A stretch of 64,000 nt of DNA from Marinobacter sp. 1-4A. Its GTDB lineage: Bacteria; Pseudomonadota; Gammaproteobacteria; Pseudomonadales; Oleiphilaceae. Below are positions 37,448-45,374 of this stretch, piece after piece (the stretch's first letter is position 1; every line of letters starts with the position of its first letter). The stretch covers positions 248,001 through 312,000 of the forward strand of contig NZ_VCGY01000005.1 in the NCBI RefSeq assembly GCF_016597725.1, given 5' to 3'. A program made the position numbers and the translations under genes. The notes under the pieces are model-generated. The model did no database searches and was not told the origin of the DNA. It worked only from the letters and a program-made list of their open reading frames with translations.

Positions 37448-37463
37448 TGGCACGGCGCTTGAT
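37448..37463 (+). promoter_or_regulatory. Candidate sigma-54 promoter of the DUF4168 gene
   Basis: TGGCACG-N4-TTGAT fits the -24/-12 consensus TGGCACG-N4-TTGCW except for GA instead of GC at -12. Start of transcription would fall near 37472, about 45 nt before the gene. Confidence 0.55.
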
Positions 37464-37515
37464 AGGTACCTTGACAGGTACTTAGTGACCGCAAATGAAA
37501 CAGGAGAAGTCGATT

Positions 37516-37920
37516 ATGAATATGAACAAATTACTCGTATCCGTTACTGCATCCATTGCCCTTTTGGCCGCCGCGCCCACCATGGCAGAGCAAAACCAGC
37601 AGAGCCCCGCAGCCACCGGCGATTCGAGCGGCTACGCGAATCCTGCAGCCGCGGGATCACAAAAGACCAACTTTAACGATGCAGAACTGAAAAAGTTCAT
37701 CGCTGCACAGGAGGGCATCACCGAAGTGCGCGAAGAGTACATCGAAAAAATTGAAGCGGCGGATTCTCAGGAAAAAGCTCAGAAACTGCAGATGAAGGCC
37801 AACGATGAGATGGTATCGGTCATCGAAGAGAACGGTATGGACATCCCAACCTATAATGCCATCGCGACCGCCTACAGCAGTGAGCCGAAAGTACGTAACC
37901 GTGTTGATGCGCTGATGTAA
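37516..37920 (+). CDS. DUF4168-domain secreted protein
   Basis: 134 residues from the ATG at 37516 with CAGGAGAAG just upstream. A Sec signal peptide (MNMNKLLVSVTASIALLAAA, cut near PTMAEQ) is followed by a low-complexity Ser/Ala/Gln segment and a DUF4168 domain of paired helices (NDAELKKFIAAQEGITEVRE; IEENGMDIPTYNAIATAY). Function unknown. Divergent from the two-component operon and probably its sigma-54 target. Confidence 0.82.
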   Translation: MNMNKLLVSVTASIALLAAAPTMAEQNQQSPAATGDSSGYANPAAAGSQKTNFNDAELKKFIAAQEGITEVREEYIEKIEAADSQEKAQKLQMKANDEMVSVIEENGMDIPTYNAIATAYSSEPKVRNRVDALM

Positions 37921-37956
37921 TCGAGCGTCGAAACCGGATCAGTTACTCGTCAGTTT

Positions 37957-37984
37957 AGCCCCGCCTAGCGGGGCTGCTTGTTTT
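37957..37984 (+). terminator. Intrinsic terminator after the DUF4168 gene
   Basis: AGCCCCGC-CTA-GCGGGGCT stem followed by GCTTGTTTT. Confidence 0.85.
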
Positions 37985-38011
37985 GCAAAGCGGACAATAG
38001 GCTTGCATCAA

Positions 38012-38815
38012 TCAACCGACCGAGACAGGTACGGAGACAAACTTTACGCCTTGACGGGCCAGCTCCGCTGAGCCGCGGGCTGTAAGTTCAGAAATAAACT
38101 GAAACTGCTCCTTGGGATCAAACGGATAAGCTTTCAAACGGTAATGCATGCCCCAGGGCTTATTGAAAACAATCACCAACACAGGCTGCCAAGTTTTTGT
38201 TCGCGGGCTGGTAAAGGCTACGTCTCTAAGTAGCTCTCGCACCCTGCCAACATCATGGTTGGCCTCAAGATGGAAATCTGCCACACACATCAAGTTATCT
38301 GTGCCGTCGTTACCGTTGGCAATGAGCGAGTTCCAAAGCTTGTTGTGAGGAATAATCACAACCGTATCATCGGGGGTGACAATCTCGGCCGCCCGGGTAC
38401 CTATGGCCCGCACTTCACCGTATTGCCCGTCCACTTCAATCCAGTCCCCCGGTCGATAAGGCATCTCATAGAGAGTAACAATGCCTGCAATCAAACTGTT
38501 GGCGTAATCCTTAAAAGCGAAGCCCAGCGCCAGCGCCAGAGCGCCAAATATGGCCACCATATTTTCGAACGATGGCTCCACCAGTATCGGAACCACGATC
38601 ACAATCGTAGCGAAGATAATCAGCAATCGAAGCAGGGGCACAGATGCCAACAGATAAAGGCGCGGCTTGCCACCGAGTTTTTCCGCAACGCGGGGAAGCA
38701 CCTTCTGAACCGCCACAGTGATCAGCGAGGCGATGACAACAACCAGCATCGCTTTCAGCAGTGCCTGCCCGGTTATAGAGGCGAAGGCGTCTTTAACTCC
38801 AAGGTCCTCAAACAT
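38012..38815 (-). CDS. Small-conductance mechanosensitive channel (MscS family)
   Basis: 267 residues, near the E. coli MscS length. Three membrane helices at about 20-110, with the Gly/Ala-rich pore helix FGALALALGFAFKDYANSLIAG, and a cytoplasmic MscS beta domain (YRPGDWIEVDGQYGEVRAIGTRAAEI; VIIPHNKLWNSLI). It opens on membrane tension to release solutes. Last gene of a possible rlmJ / unknown / mscS unit, 8 nt from its neighbour. Confidence 0.9.
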   Translation of the reverse strand: MFEDLGVKDAFASITGQALLKAMLVVVIASLITVAVQKVLPRVAEKLGGKPRLYLLASVPLLRLLIIFATIVIVVPILVEPSFENMVAIFGALALALGFAFKDYANSLIAGIVTLYEMPYRPGDWIEVDGQYGEVRAIGTRAAEIVTPDDTVVIIPHNKLWNSLIANGNDGTDNLMCVADFHLEANHDVGRVRELLRDVAFTSPRTKTWQPVLVIVFNKPWGMHYRLKAYPFDPKEQFQFISELTARGSAELARQGVKFVSVPVSVG

Positions 38816-38823
38816 AAAACCTC

Positions 38824-40062
38824 CTAGAACTGATCAAGTGGAAATCCCCAGCTCTGCAAGTGGCGCCGGACCGTGGGATACCCTATGGGTGTAACCTGCC
38901 AGCGTTGATCGAGCGGATCACAGGTCACCAACTCAGCGCGCTTTAACCGTGACAAAACCAAACTCAACTCGTATGTGGAAACGCCGGTAACCGCCTCCAA
39001 GGAGGCCATATCAAGGCCGTTATGCAGCAACAACCCATGCAACACAAAGCCGGTAACACTCTCTTTGCTCTGAGGCATGCTCGGAAGGCTCAACCGGCCC
39101 AACGGCACAACCCAGCAATCCGCTGCTCGGCTCTGCTTGTCGGTTTTATCGTCGGTTTCCTCCAGTTTGGCGTCATCATCTGGCCGGGCTCGCAGGGACC
39201 TCTGCCAGATGGCTAAAGCCACGCCGGGGTTGCCTCGGGAGGTAGCTGCTAAATCACGTAAAAACGTGCTGTATTTGCGTTTTTTACGGCTTTTGCTGTT
39301 TTCAGCGTCGTCTGCCTCGGGCAGAGGTAATACATACAGACCATCGCCGGTCATTCTCGCCACGATCATTGATTTGCCATTACCCGACGCCAAATAGGTA
39401 AACCAAGCACCTAGCCGGTCGGCATCCATGGGCGCCGGCGTCCAGGGCGACATCTGGGCGTTCTCAAGGTAGTGCCCCCAATATCGCCAGCACCAGCTTG
39501 AACACCCCACAATGCCCACACCCGAATCACCGTTGGCGATTCGGCGAAACAACTCCCGAATCAAAGCTAAACCTGAAAGGCTTCGTAGCCAAAAATCTGC
39601 CAACTCAGGAATCACCCAGGGGCGCGATAAATCCTGACGATCCCACCATTCAGAGGCTTCCTGGTCGTCAAAACACAGCGTGTCCGGCGGCGCAATAACT
39701 CTCCATGTTTCATCGCTGCTTTGAATAGAATCTGGCTGTTCGGGCTCTGAGAATCGCGTAAGCGCCTGCTGCATACCTGAGAAAGGCGGCGCCACCAAGC
39801 ACACAACTTCACGACTGAGCGAGCCATCGGAGCGGGCCTGTTTCAAGCTACAAGCAATCGCTTCTGCCTGATGGGCATAGTCTGGCTCGGGCGCCAATCT
39901 CCTCTGCTGTGCGGCGGACAACTCCGGCAGTTCATCCATGCTTTCAAAAGGCTCTTCCACCTGTGACACGCCCGCCTGCAATTGCTTAAGGGCATGGCGG
40001 ATCGCGTCTTTTAATGAGCGCCGCACAGAGGTTTGGGGCAGCGTCCATTGCTCAGCAGGCAT
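38824..40062 (-). CDS. Unknown protein, possible degenerate ATPase with winged-helix end
   Basis: I chose the ATG at 40060-40062 (MPAEQWTLPQ, 412 residues): the longer frame to 40218 would overlap rlmJ and adds atypical sequence. I do not recognise the family. Visible are an early segment VVCLVAPPFSGMQQALTRF that resembles a P-loop without GKT/S, a Trp-rich middle (GCSSWCWRYWGHYL), a basic KSRKKRKYSTFLRDLAATSR stretch followed by GNPGVALAIW, which recalls STAND/AAA lid sequences, and a C-terminal winged-helix-like region (GLDMASLEAVTGVSTYELSL, LSRLKRAELV). The close spacing to mscS hints at a shared job. Confidence 0.7.
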   Translation of the reverse strand: MPAEQWTLPQTSVRRSLKDAIRHALKQLQAGVSQVEEPFESMDELPELSAAQQRRLAPEPDYAHQAEAIACSLKQARSDGSLSREVVCLVAPPFSGMQQALTRFSEPEQPDSIQSSDETWRVIAPPDTLCFDDQEASEWWDRQDLSRPWVIPELADFWLRSLSGLALIRELFRRIANGDSGVGIVGCSSWCWRYWGHYLENAQMSPWTPAPMDADRLGAWFTYLASGNGKSMIVARMTGDGLYVLPLPEADDAENSKSRKKRKYSTFLRDLAATSRGNPGVALAIWQRSLRARPDDDAKLEETDDKTDKQSRAADCWVVPLGRLSLPSMPQSKESVTGFVLHGLLLHNGLDMASLEAVTGVSTYELSLVLSRLKRAELVTCDPLDQRWQVTPIGYPTVRRHLQSWGFPLDQF

Positions 40063-40150
40063 TAACCCACCGGGAAGACACGAGACAGCCTTGTTGTCGT
40101 TGGTGTTATCCTTCAAAAAACAGCTCCTGCTTGGCCAGTGATTGTTCGAT

Positions 40151-40990
40151 TTACTCGGGTGCCAACCAACTGTATTCATGGGAGAGCCCCAGTACAGACT
40201 CGCCTGCAATATCTGCAATCATGGCAAAAAACCTCTCTTCAAACCCCCACGGCGGATTAACGACCAGCATGCCCGAGCCTGTCATGCCTCGCTCCGGAGG
40301 CGATTTCAGATGTACTTCACTGCACCACACTTTGCGTAGCGGGCTGTCTTTCACCGCCTGCTTCAGCGTGGTATGCAAACCGCTGGTAAGAATGGGATAC
40401 CAAACAAGATAAACGCCGTGGCGGCATTTATGAAAAGCTTTATGGAGAGTCATGGCGACATCCGAATAGTCGGACTTAATTTCGTAGGAAGGATCAATCA
40501 GCGCCATCAGCCTGGGCTGGGCAGGGGGTAACTGCTTCAATAACCCCTTCAGGCCATCGTCATGTACTACACGTACCTTCTGGTTTGCGGCCCAGTCGGC
40601 AAGTTGGCCGCTTTCGGTTGGGTGTAACTCAAACGCCGTTAGAGAGTCCCCGGGGCGCAGGAACCGGCGAAACCAAGCCGGGGAGCCCGGGTAGACCGTT
40701 AACTGGCCCTCGCCCGCGTTGAAGCGCGACAGCACGCTTATAACAGGTTGCCAATCTTCAGAGATTAAAGCACTCCGGCTCGCCCAGAGCTTTTGCACGC
40801 CTGCATCCGCTTCCGACGTTTTACGCGCCCGCTCGCTCTTTAGGTCGTAAATGGCGCTACCCGCGTGGGTATCAAAGCAGGCAATGGCCGAAGGCTTCGC
40901 TTGCATCATAGAAATGGCAAGCGTTAGCGCCCCATGCTTTTGAACATCCGCGAAGTTTCCGGCATGGAAGGCGTGAAGATAACTCAACAT
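40151..40990 (-). CDS. rlmJ: 23S rRNA (adenine-2030-N6)-methyltransferase
   Basis: 279 residues, the family length. Begins MLSYLHAFHAGNFADVQKHG, characteristic of RlmJ; later YPGSPAWFRRFLRPGDSLTA and the catalytic LIDPSYE (D/N-P-P-Y/F-like) motif. It methylates A2030 in 23S rRNA. In some bacteria this family also helps growth on external DNA (ComJ/YhiR), but the conserved function is methylation. Confidence 0.92.
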   Translation of the reverse strand: MLSYLHAFHAGNFADVQKHGALTLAISMMQAKPSAIACFDTHAGSAIYDLKSERARKTSEADAGVQKLWASRSALISEDWQPVISVLSRFNAGEGQLTVYPGSPAWFRRFLRPGDSLTAFELHPTESGQLADWAANQKVRVVHDDGLKGLLKQLPPAQPRLMALIDPSYEIKSDYSDVAMTLHKAFHKCRHGVYLVWYPILTSGLHTTLKQAVKDSPLRKVWCSEVHLKSPPERGMTGSGMLVVNPPWGFEERFFAMIADIAGESVLGLSHEYSWLAPE

Positions 40991-41080
40991 GTATAAGCTC
41001 CCTAGTAACAGGAGCTATTAGGCCCGAGCGCACGCCATCTGTGCAAGAGAGCACCTGAAAAAGCCACCCCTATGAATGCA

Positions 41081-41239
41081 TTAGCCAGAATTACGACCGC
41101 GAGAGGTTGGCTGACATACGGCGCAGGATTCCTGCTCACTCTGTCGCACACTGGTTTTATCCACCGACTTGCGAAGTGATTGCCATGCGGTGAAAACAGT
41201 TTTTGAAGAGCCTGCCAAACGCACTACTGATGTACCCAT
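41081..41239 (-). CDS. Small protein of unknown function, probably Fur-regulated
   Basis: 52 residues from the ATG at 41237-41239, with a very good ribosome site (GGAAGGAAG). The sequence starts MGTSVVRLAGSSKTVFTAWQ and ends in a polar tail with one CxxC (CAVC). It lies 63 bp from the Fur box shared with the imelysin operon. No family recognised. The rest of the 470-nt gap 40991-41460 holds only the Fur-box promoter. Confidence 0.5.
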   Translation of the reverse strand: MGTSVVRLAGSSKTVFTAWQSLRKSVDKTSVRQSEQESCAVCQPTSRGRNSG

Positions 41240-41299
41240 GATGCTTCCTTCCCAAATTAAGAGCCTGTCCAGATCGAAATTTAGCAGCACAATCTGTAT

Positions 41300-41329
41300 T
41301 TGCAAATGATTATCATTAAAATTTAATAT
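41300..41329 (+). promoter_or_regulatory. Fur box within the imelysin-operon promoter
   Basis: AATGATTATCATT (41305-41317); on the minus strand the 19-mer 41302-41320 matches the classic Fur box at 15 of 19 positions. It fills the spacer between -35 TTGCAA (41300-41305) and -10 TAATAT (41324-41329), 18 bp. Iron-bound Fur would repress the operon and perhaps the divergent small gene. Confidence 0.82.
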
Positions 41330-41460
41330 TGGATAATCCTTTGGTTAACACCTCTGGCTCTGCGTCAAGGTTTTCTTGCGTTGTGGCGCTTTAGTCAACA
41401 TAATTACGAACGATAATGCATCCGATTACCATAACCGTTCATCGAAATCCGGAGTTCTTA

Positions 41461-42759
41461 ATGAAAGCACTGTTTCGACCAGCCCCTCTTGCGCTCACTA
41501 TTGCCGCCGCCATGAGCGCAGGCTGTGCCAATACCGCCACGTCTGATTCAGCAACCTCACAACCTGCCACCAAAGCGTCGGTTGTAGAGCACTACGCAAA
41601 CTTGGCCCACGCTGGATATGAGGACGCCTTGATTACCGCAAAAGCTCTGGATAAGGCGACAGACCAACTCATTGCCAACCCCACAGAGGCGAACTTGCAG
41701 GCCGCCAAAGAAGCTTGGCTTGCCGCACGAGTGCCGTACCAGCAAACAGAAGTGTTCCGTTTTGGCAATGCGATTGTTGATGATTGGGAAGGCCAGCTGA
41801 ACGCTTGGCCTCTGGATGAAGGCTTGATTGATTATGTGCAAGCCGATGATTATCAATACGAGCTGGGCAACGCTGGCGCCACTGCAAACATCATTGCGAA
41901 CAACAGCGTCAATGTAGGCGGTGAAACCCTAGATGTAACCAACCTCACCCCGGAGTTGCTGGCAAACCTGAATGAGGTTGGTGGATCCGAGGCAAACGTT
42001 GCTACCGGCTACCACGCCATTGAGTTTTTGCTCTGGGGGCAGGATCTGAACGGGTTTGAGCAGGGTAACGGCGAGCGCCCGGTAACCGACTACGCAAAGG
42101 GCACAGATTGCACCAACGGTCATTGTGAGCGCCGCGCTGAGTACCTTGACGCCGTGACCGACTTGCTGGTGTCTGATTTGGAGTGGATGGTAAATCAGTG
42201 GGCCGCAAATGGTTCCGACAACTATCGCAGCCAGCTAACGAATGCCGACGCAGATGAAGGTGTCCAGAAGATGCTCTTTGGCATGGGTTCCTTGTCGTTG
42301 GGTGAGTTGGCTGGTGAGCGAATGAAAGTGGCACTCGAAGCCAATTCCTACGAGGACGAGCACGATTGCTTTAGCGATAACACGCACAACTCCCACTACT
42401 ACAACGCTCAGGGCATACAAAACGTATACACTGGCCGTTACCGTCGCGTAGACGGCAGTTTGGTGTCCGGGCCGTCTCTGTCTGACTTGGTTGGCCAAAG
42501 CAACCCCGAGCTGGACGCACGTTTGAATGGCCAACTCGAAGCTTCCATGGAAGCTCTGGGCGCCATGAAAACCAAGGCCGAAGCAAGCCATAACCCCATG
42601 CCGTTTGATATGATGATTGCGCCGGGCAACGCGAAGGGGGCAAGCATCGTAAACGGAGCCATCATGGCGCTGGTTGAGCAAACTGGCTCCATTGAGCAGG
42701 CAGCCCGCCAATTGGGCCTTGAAGCCCTGTCACCGGATGATGCCGGTCACACTTTCTGA
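41461..42759 (+). CDS. Imelysin-family iron-regulated lipoprotein (IcmP-like)
   Basis: 432 residues from the ATG at 41461 with GGAG 9 nt upstream; the frame back to 41416 is less likely. Lipobox MSAGC (Cys about 21). Imelysin (M75) domain with the signature GxHxxE as GYHAIEFLLWG (about 182-193) and the early AAKEAWLAARVPYQQTEVFR. First gene of an imelysin / di-heme / imelysin / DUF1513 operon matching the IcmP region of Pseudomonas. Likely takes part in iron uptake; peptidase activity in this family is disputed. Confidence 0.88.
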   Translation: MKALFRPAPLALTIAAAMSAGCANTATSDSATSQPATKASVVEHYANLAHAGYEDALITAKALDKATDQLIANPTEANLQAAKEAWLAARVPYQQTEVFRFGNAIVDDWEGQLNAWPLDEGLIDYVQADDYQYELGNAGATANIIANNSVNVGGETLDVTNLTPELLANLNEVGGSEANVATGYHAIEFLLWGQDLNGFEQGNGERPVTDYAKGTDCTNGHCERRAEYLDAVTDLLVSDLEWMVNQWAANGSDNYRSQLTNADADEGVQKMLFGMGSLSLGELAGERMKVALEANSYEDEHDCFSDNTHNSHYYNAQGIQNVYTGRYRRVDGSLVSGPSLSDLVGQSNPELDARLNGQLEASMEALGAMKTKAEASHNPMPFDMMIAPGNAKGASIVNGAIMALVEQTGSIEQAARQLGLEALSPDDAGHTF

Positions 42760-42783
42760 TCAATAACTAGAAAGTAACCGATA

Positions 42784-42806
42784 CCGGGGGCACCTTGAGC
42801 CCCCGG
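42784..42806 (+). other. GC-rich stem-loop after the first imelysin gene
   Basis: CCGGGGGC-ACCTTGA-GCCCCCGG, an 8-bp stem, without a U-run. Could protect the 3' end of the imelysin message. Confidence 0.55.
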
Positions 42807-42824
42807 CATTCAAGGAACAAGAAC

Positions 42825-42870
42825 AAGCCATGGAAAGCCTGCTTTGAAGAGAGCGGATTTTCCATGGCTT
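42825..42870 (+). other. Second stem-loop upstream of the di-heme gene
   Basis: AAGCCATGGAAA pairs with TTTCCATGGCTT across a loop of about 20 nt, ending 23 nt before the di-heme start. May attenuate read-through. Confidence 0.5.
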
Positions 42871-42893
42871 ATTCAATTGTGTGGTAAGAAATA

Positions 42894-44303
42894 ATGACCA
42901 GAAAACAACTCATAACGGGGCTGTTGCTAGTAAGCATAAATGTGCCGGTATACGCAGCCTCTCACGCGGGCTTTCCATTGCAAGATACACCCGATACCGG
43001 CGGCGACGGCACAGTTCAGCAATTCGACACCAACGCCTACTCTCTGCCCCAGAGTAACCTCTCCATGACGAAACGTCTGGATTTCAGTGTAGGCAACAGC
43101 TTCTTCCGCAACCCCTGGGTTGAAGCGCCCGCCAGCACCACGGCCCGCGATGGCTTAGGCCCCTTGTTTAATACTAATTCCTGTCAGGGCTGCCACATAA
43201 AAGATGGTCGCGGTCACCCCCCCGGCGTTGATGAACCACCCGTCTCACTGTTCTTGCGATTGGCTGTTCCGGCAGATCCGGAAGTAGACGCGGACATTCT
43301 GCTTACTCACGGTTTTAAACCGGCACCGGTGTACGGCAGCCAACTGCAAACAGCCGCCCTACCCGCTGTTAAACCAGAAGCCGACATGGTGTTGTCATGG
43401 AACAAAATAACCAAAACTCTTGCTGACGGTACCGAAGTGGAGCTAAGAGAGCCCGTTTACCGTATCGAGAACCCGAACTACGGCCCGCTGCCCGAGGGTC
43501 TTCTGATTTCGCCCAGAGTTGCACCGCCTATGATCGGCATGGGGTTGCTCGAAACAATCCCGATCGCCGATTTGGAAGCCTTAGCGGATCCACAGGATGC
43601 AAACGGTGATGGTATTTCAGGCAAGCTTAATCAGGTCTGGAATCTGGAAACACAGCAGACGGCCCCCGGCCGTTTCGGCTGGAAAGCGGCGGAACCCAAT
43701 GTTCACCAACAAAGCATGGGCGCCTTTGCAGGCGACATGGGGCTAACATCCAGCCTAAAACCTGCTACCGACTGCACGCCAGAGCAAAAATGTGAACAGT
43801 TTCCAGACGGCGGTCAGCCAGAAGTCAGCGACAAGATCGCAAACTTTGTCACCTTTTACGCCAAAAGCTTAGCGGTGCCCGCGCGACGCAATATGGAGAA
43901 CCCTTCCGTACAACGAGGCGCACGGCTATTTAACGAAGCCGGGTGTGCAGGGTGTCACACTCCACGGTACACCACCGGGACCGACCCAGAGCGGCCGGAT
44001 TTGAGCAATCAAACCATCTGGCCTTACACCGACATGTTACTGCACGATATGGGCCCTGCCCTTGCCGATGGCCGCGATGAGTTTCTGGCAAACGGCAACG
44101 AATGGCGCACCCAGCCACTCTGGGGCATAGGTTTGGCGCAAACCGTTAATCCGCAAGCCGGTTTTTTGCATGATGGCCGAGCGCGCACGGTGGAAGAGGC
44201 CATTCTCTGGCACGGTGGCGAAGCAGCCCCGGCCGTGGCCCAGTTCAGCCAATTCAGCGCCGACGACCGTCAAGCTCTGCTCGACTTCCTGAATTCACTT
44301 TAA
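42894..44303 (+). CDS. Di-heme oxidoreductase family protein (DUF1111)
   Basis: 469 residues with a Sec signal peptide (about 1-22). Two c-type heme sites: CQGCH (about residue 98) in NTNSCQGCHIKDGRGHPPG, and CAGCH (about 352) in FNEAGCAGCHTPRY. PLWGIGLAQTV and FLHDGRARTVEEAILWHGGE are family-typical near the end. Periplasmic; may oxidise or reduce iron or a thiol for the flanking imelysins. Second gene of the Fur-box operon. Confidence 0.88.
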   Translation: MTRKQLITGLLLVSINVPVYAASHAGFPLQDTPDTGGDGTVQQFDTNAYSLPQSNLSMTKRLDFSVGNSFFRNPWVEAPASTTARDGLGPLFNTNSCQGCHIKDGRGHPPGVDEPPVSLFLRLAVPADPEVDADILLTHGFKPAPVYGSQLQTAALPAVKPEADMVLSWNKITKTLADGTEVELREPVYRIENPNYGPLPEGLLISPRVAPPMIGMGLLETIPIADLEALADPQDANGDGISGKLNQVWNLETQQTAPGRFGWKAAEPNVHQQSMGAFAGDMGLTSSLKPATDCTPEQKCEQFPDGGQPEVSDKIANFVTFYAKSLAVPARRNMENPSVQRGARLFNEAGCAGCHTPRYTTGTDPERPDLSNQTIWPYTDMLLHDMGPALADGRDEFLANGNEWRTQPLWGIGLAQTVNPQAGFLHDGRARTVEEAILWHGGEAAPAVAQFSQFSADDRQALLDFLNSL

Positions 44304-44314
44304 CGGAGCCTGAT

Positions 44315-45364
44315 ATGAAGCGACTGGCACTGACTCTATTTCTGGCCTCATCACTGACCGCCGTGCCACTAATGGCGGCAGACGACAAGAACGCTAGTGA
44401 CCCGACCGCTGTTTATCGAACACAATGGCATAAAGATATTCTGGCGGGCTACCAGAGCCTGGCAACACAGAGCCAAAAACTGGAAAGCCAAGCGCAGACC
44501 TACTGCCAAAGCCCGTCCTCTGAAGAGCTGGAGGCAACTAAGCGCCTTTGGTTGGATGCGTTTCTCGCGTGGCAGCAGGTACGTTTTATAGATTTTGGGC
44601 CTGTAGAAGAAAATAACCGTGCATGGCAATTCCAGTTCTGGCCAGACCCCAAAAATTTAGTTGCCCGCAAAGCCTCTTATTTGCTCAAAGACGAGGCACC
44701 CATCACACCTGAAAAAATTGGTGAGTCCGGCGTCGCCGTACAAGGCTTTCCAATGGTTGAATACCTGCTTTACGACCAGACATTCAGAAGCAGCGAACGA
44801 GCCCTTCCGGCAGGGCGTAGTTGTCAATTACTGGTTGCCGTGACCCGTCATATCGCCCGCAACGGCGAAACACTGGCTAACGATTGGAAGGGGTTTCAGG
44901 GCAACTACCTTGGCAGCGAGCAGTACACAGATACAACTATTCGCGCCGCCATGGCTGGGCTGGAAATTCTTGAAGAACGTCGTCTGGCTACACCCATGGG
45001 CTTGCGCGGCAATGGCAAGCGCTCGGTTTACAGCGCTGATGCATGGCGCAGCGGAGCCAGCCTAATCGCCGCAGACGCAAGTGTTCAGGGGCTAAAGAAT
45101 CACTTCCTGCCGGCCTTTGCAAAGCTCCTTAACGATCGTGGGCAAACCGACTTAGCTAAACGGATCGAGCAACAATTTGAGGAAGTACTCGCTAACTTTC
45201 CCGAGCTCGATCGCCCGATGGCGCCATTACTGTCTGACGACAACGCATTTAAACCCCTTCAAAGCCTATATATAGACCTCACACAGCTCACGGCTCTGGT
45301 GAACGATCGGGCTGCGGTTGAGCTTGGGGTTGTGCGCGGCTTTAACTCCAGCGATGGAGACTGA
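44315..45364 (+). CDS. Second imelysin-family protein, with altered GxHxxE motif
   Basis: 349 residues with a signal peptide (MKRLALTLFLASSLTAVPLMAA). Imelysin-like start YRTQWHKDILAGYQSLATQ and RLWLDAFLAWQQVRFIDFGP. The signature is GFPMVEYLLYD, so the His of GxHxxE is Pro. This paralogue may have lost metal binding at that site. Follows the di-heme gene by 11 nt. Confidence 0.85.
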   Translation: MKRLALTLFLASSLTAVPLMAADDKNASDPTAVYRTQWHKDILAGYQSLATQSQKLESQAQTYCQSPSSEELEATKRLWLDAFLAWQQVRFIDFGPVEENNRAWQFQFWPDPKNLVARKASYLLKDEAPITPEKIGESGVAVQGFPMVEYLLYDQTFRSSERALPAGRSCQLLVAVTRHIARNGETLANDWKGFQGNYLGSEQYTDTTIRAAMAGLEILEERRLATPMGLRGNGKRSVYSADAWRSGASLIAADASVQGLKNHFLPAFAKLLNDRGQTDLAKRIEQQFEEVLANFPELDRPMAPLLSDDNAFKPLQSLYIDLTQLTALVNDRAAVELGVVRGFNSSDGD

Positions 45365-45374
45365 GGAGCAGCCA

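Noticed and set aside
40063..40218. Long N-terminus of the unknown gene beside mscS
   Set aside because: It would overlap the rlmJ 3' end by 68 nt and is low-complexity sequence unlike the rest.
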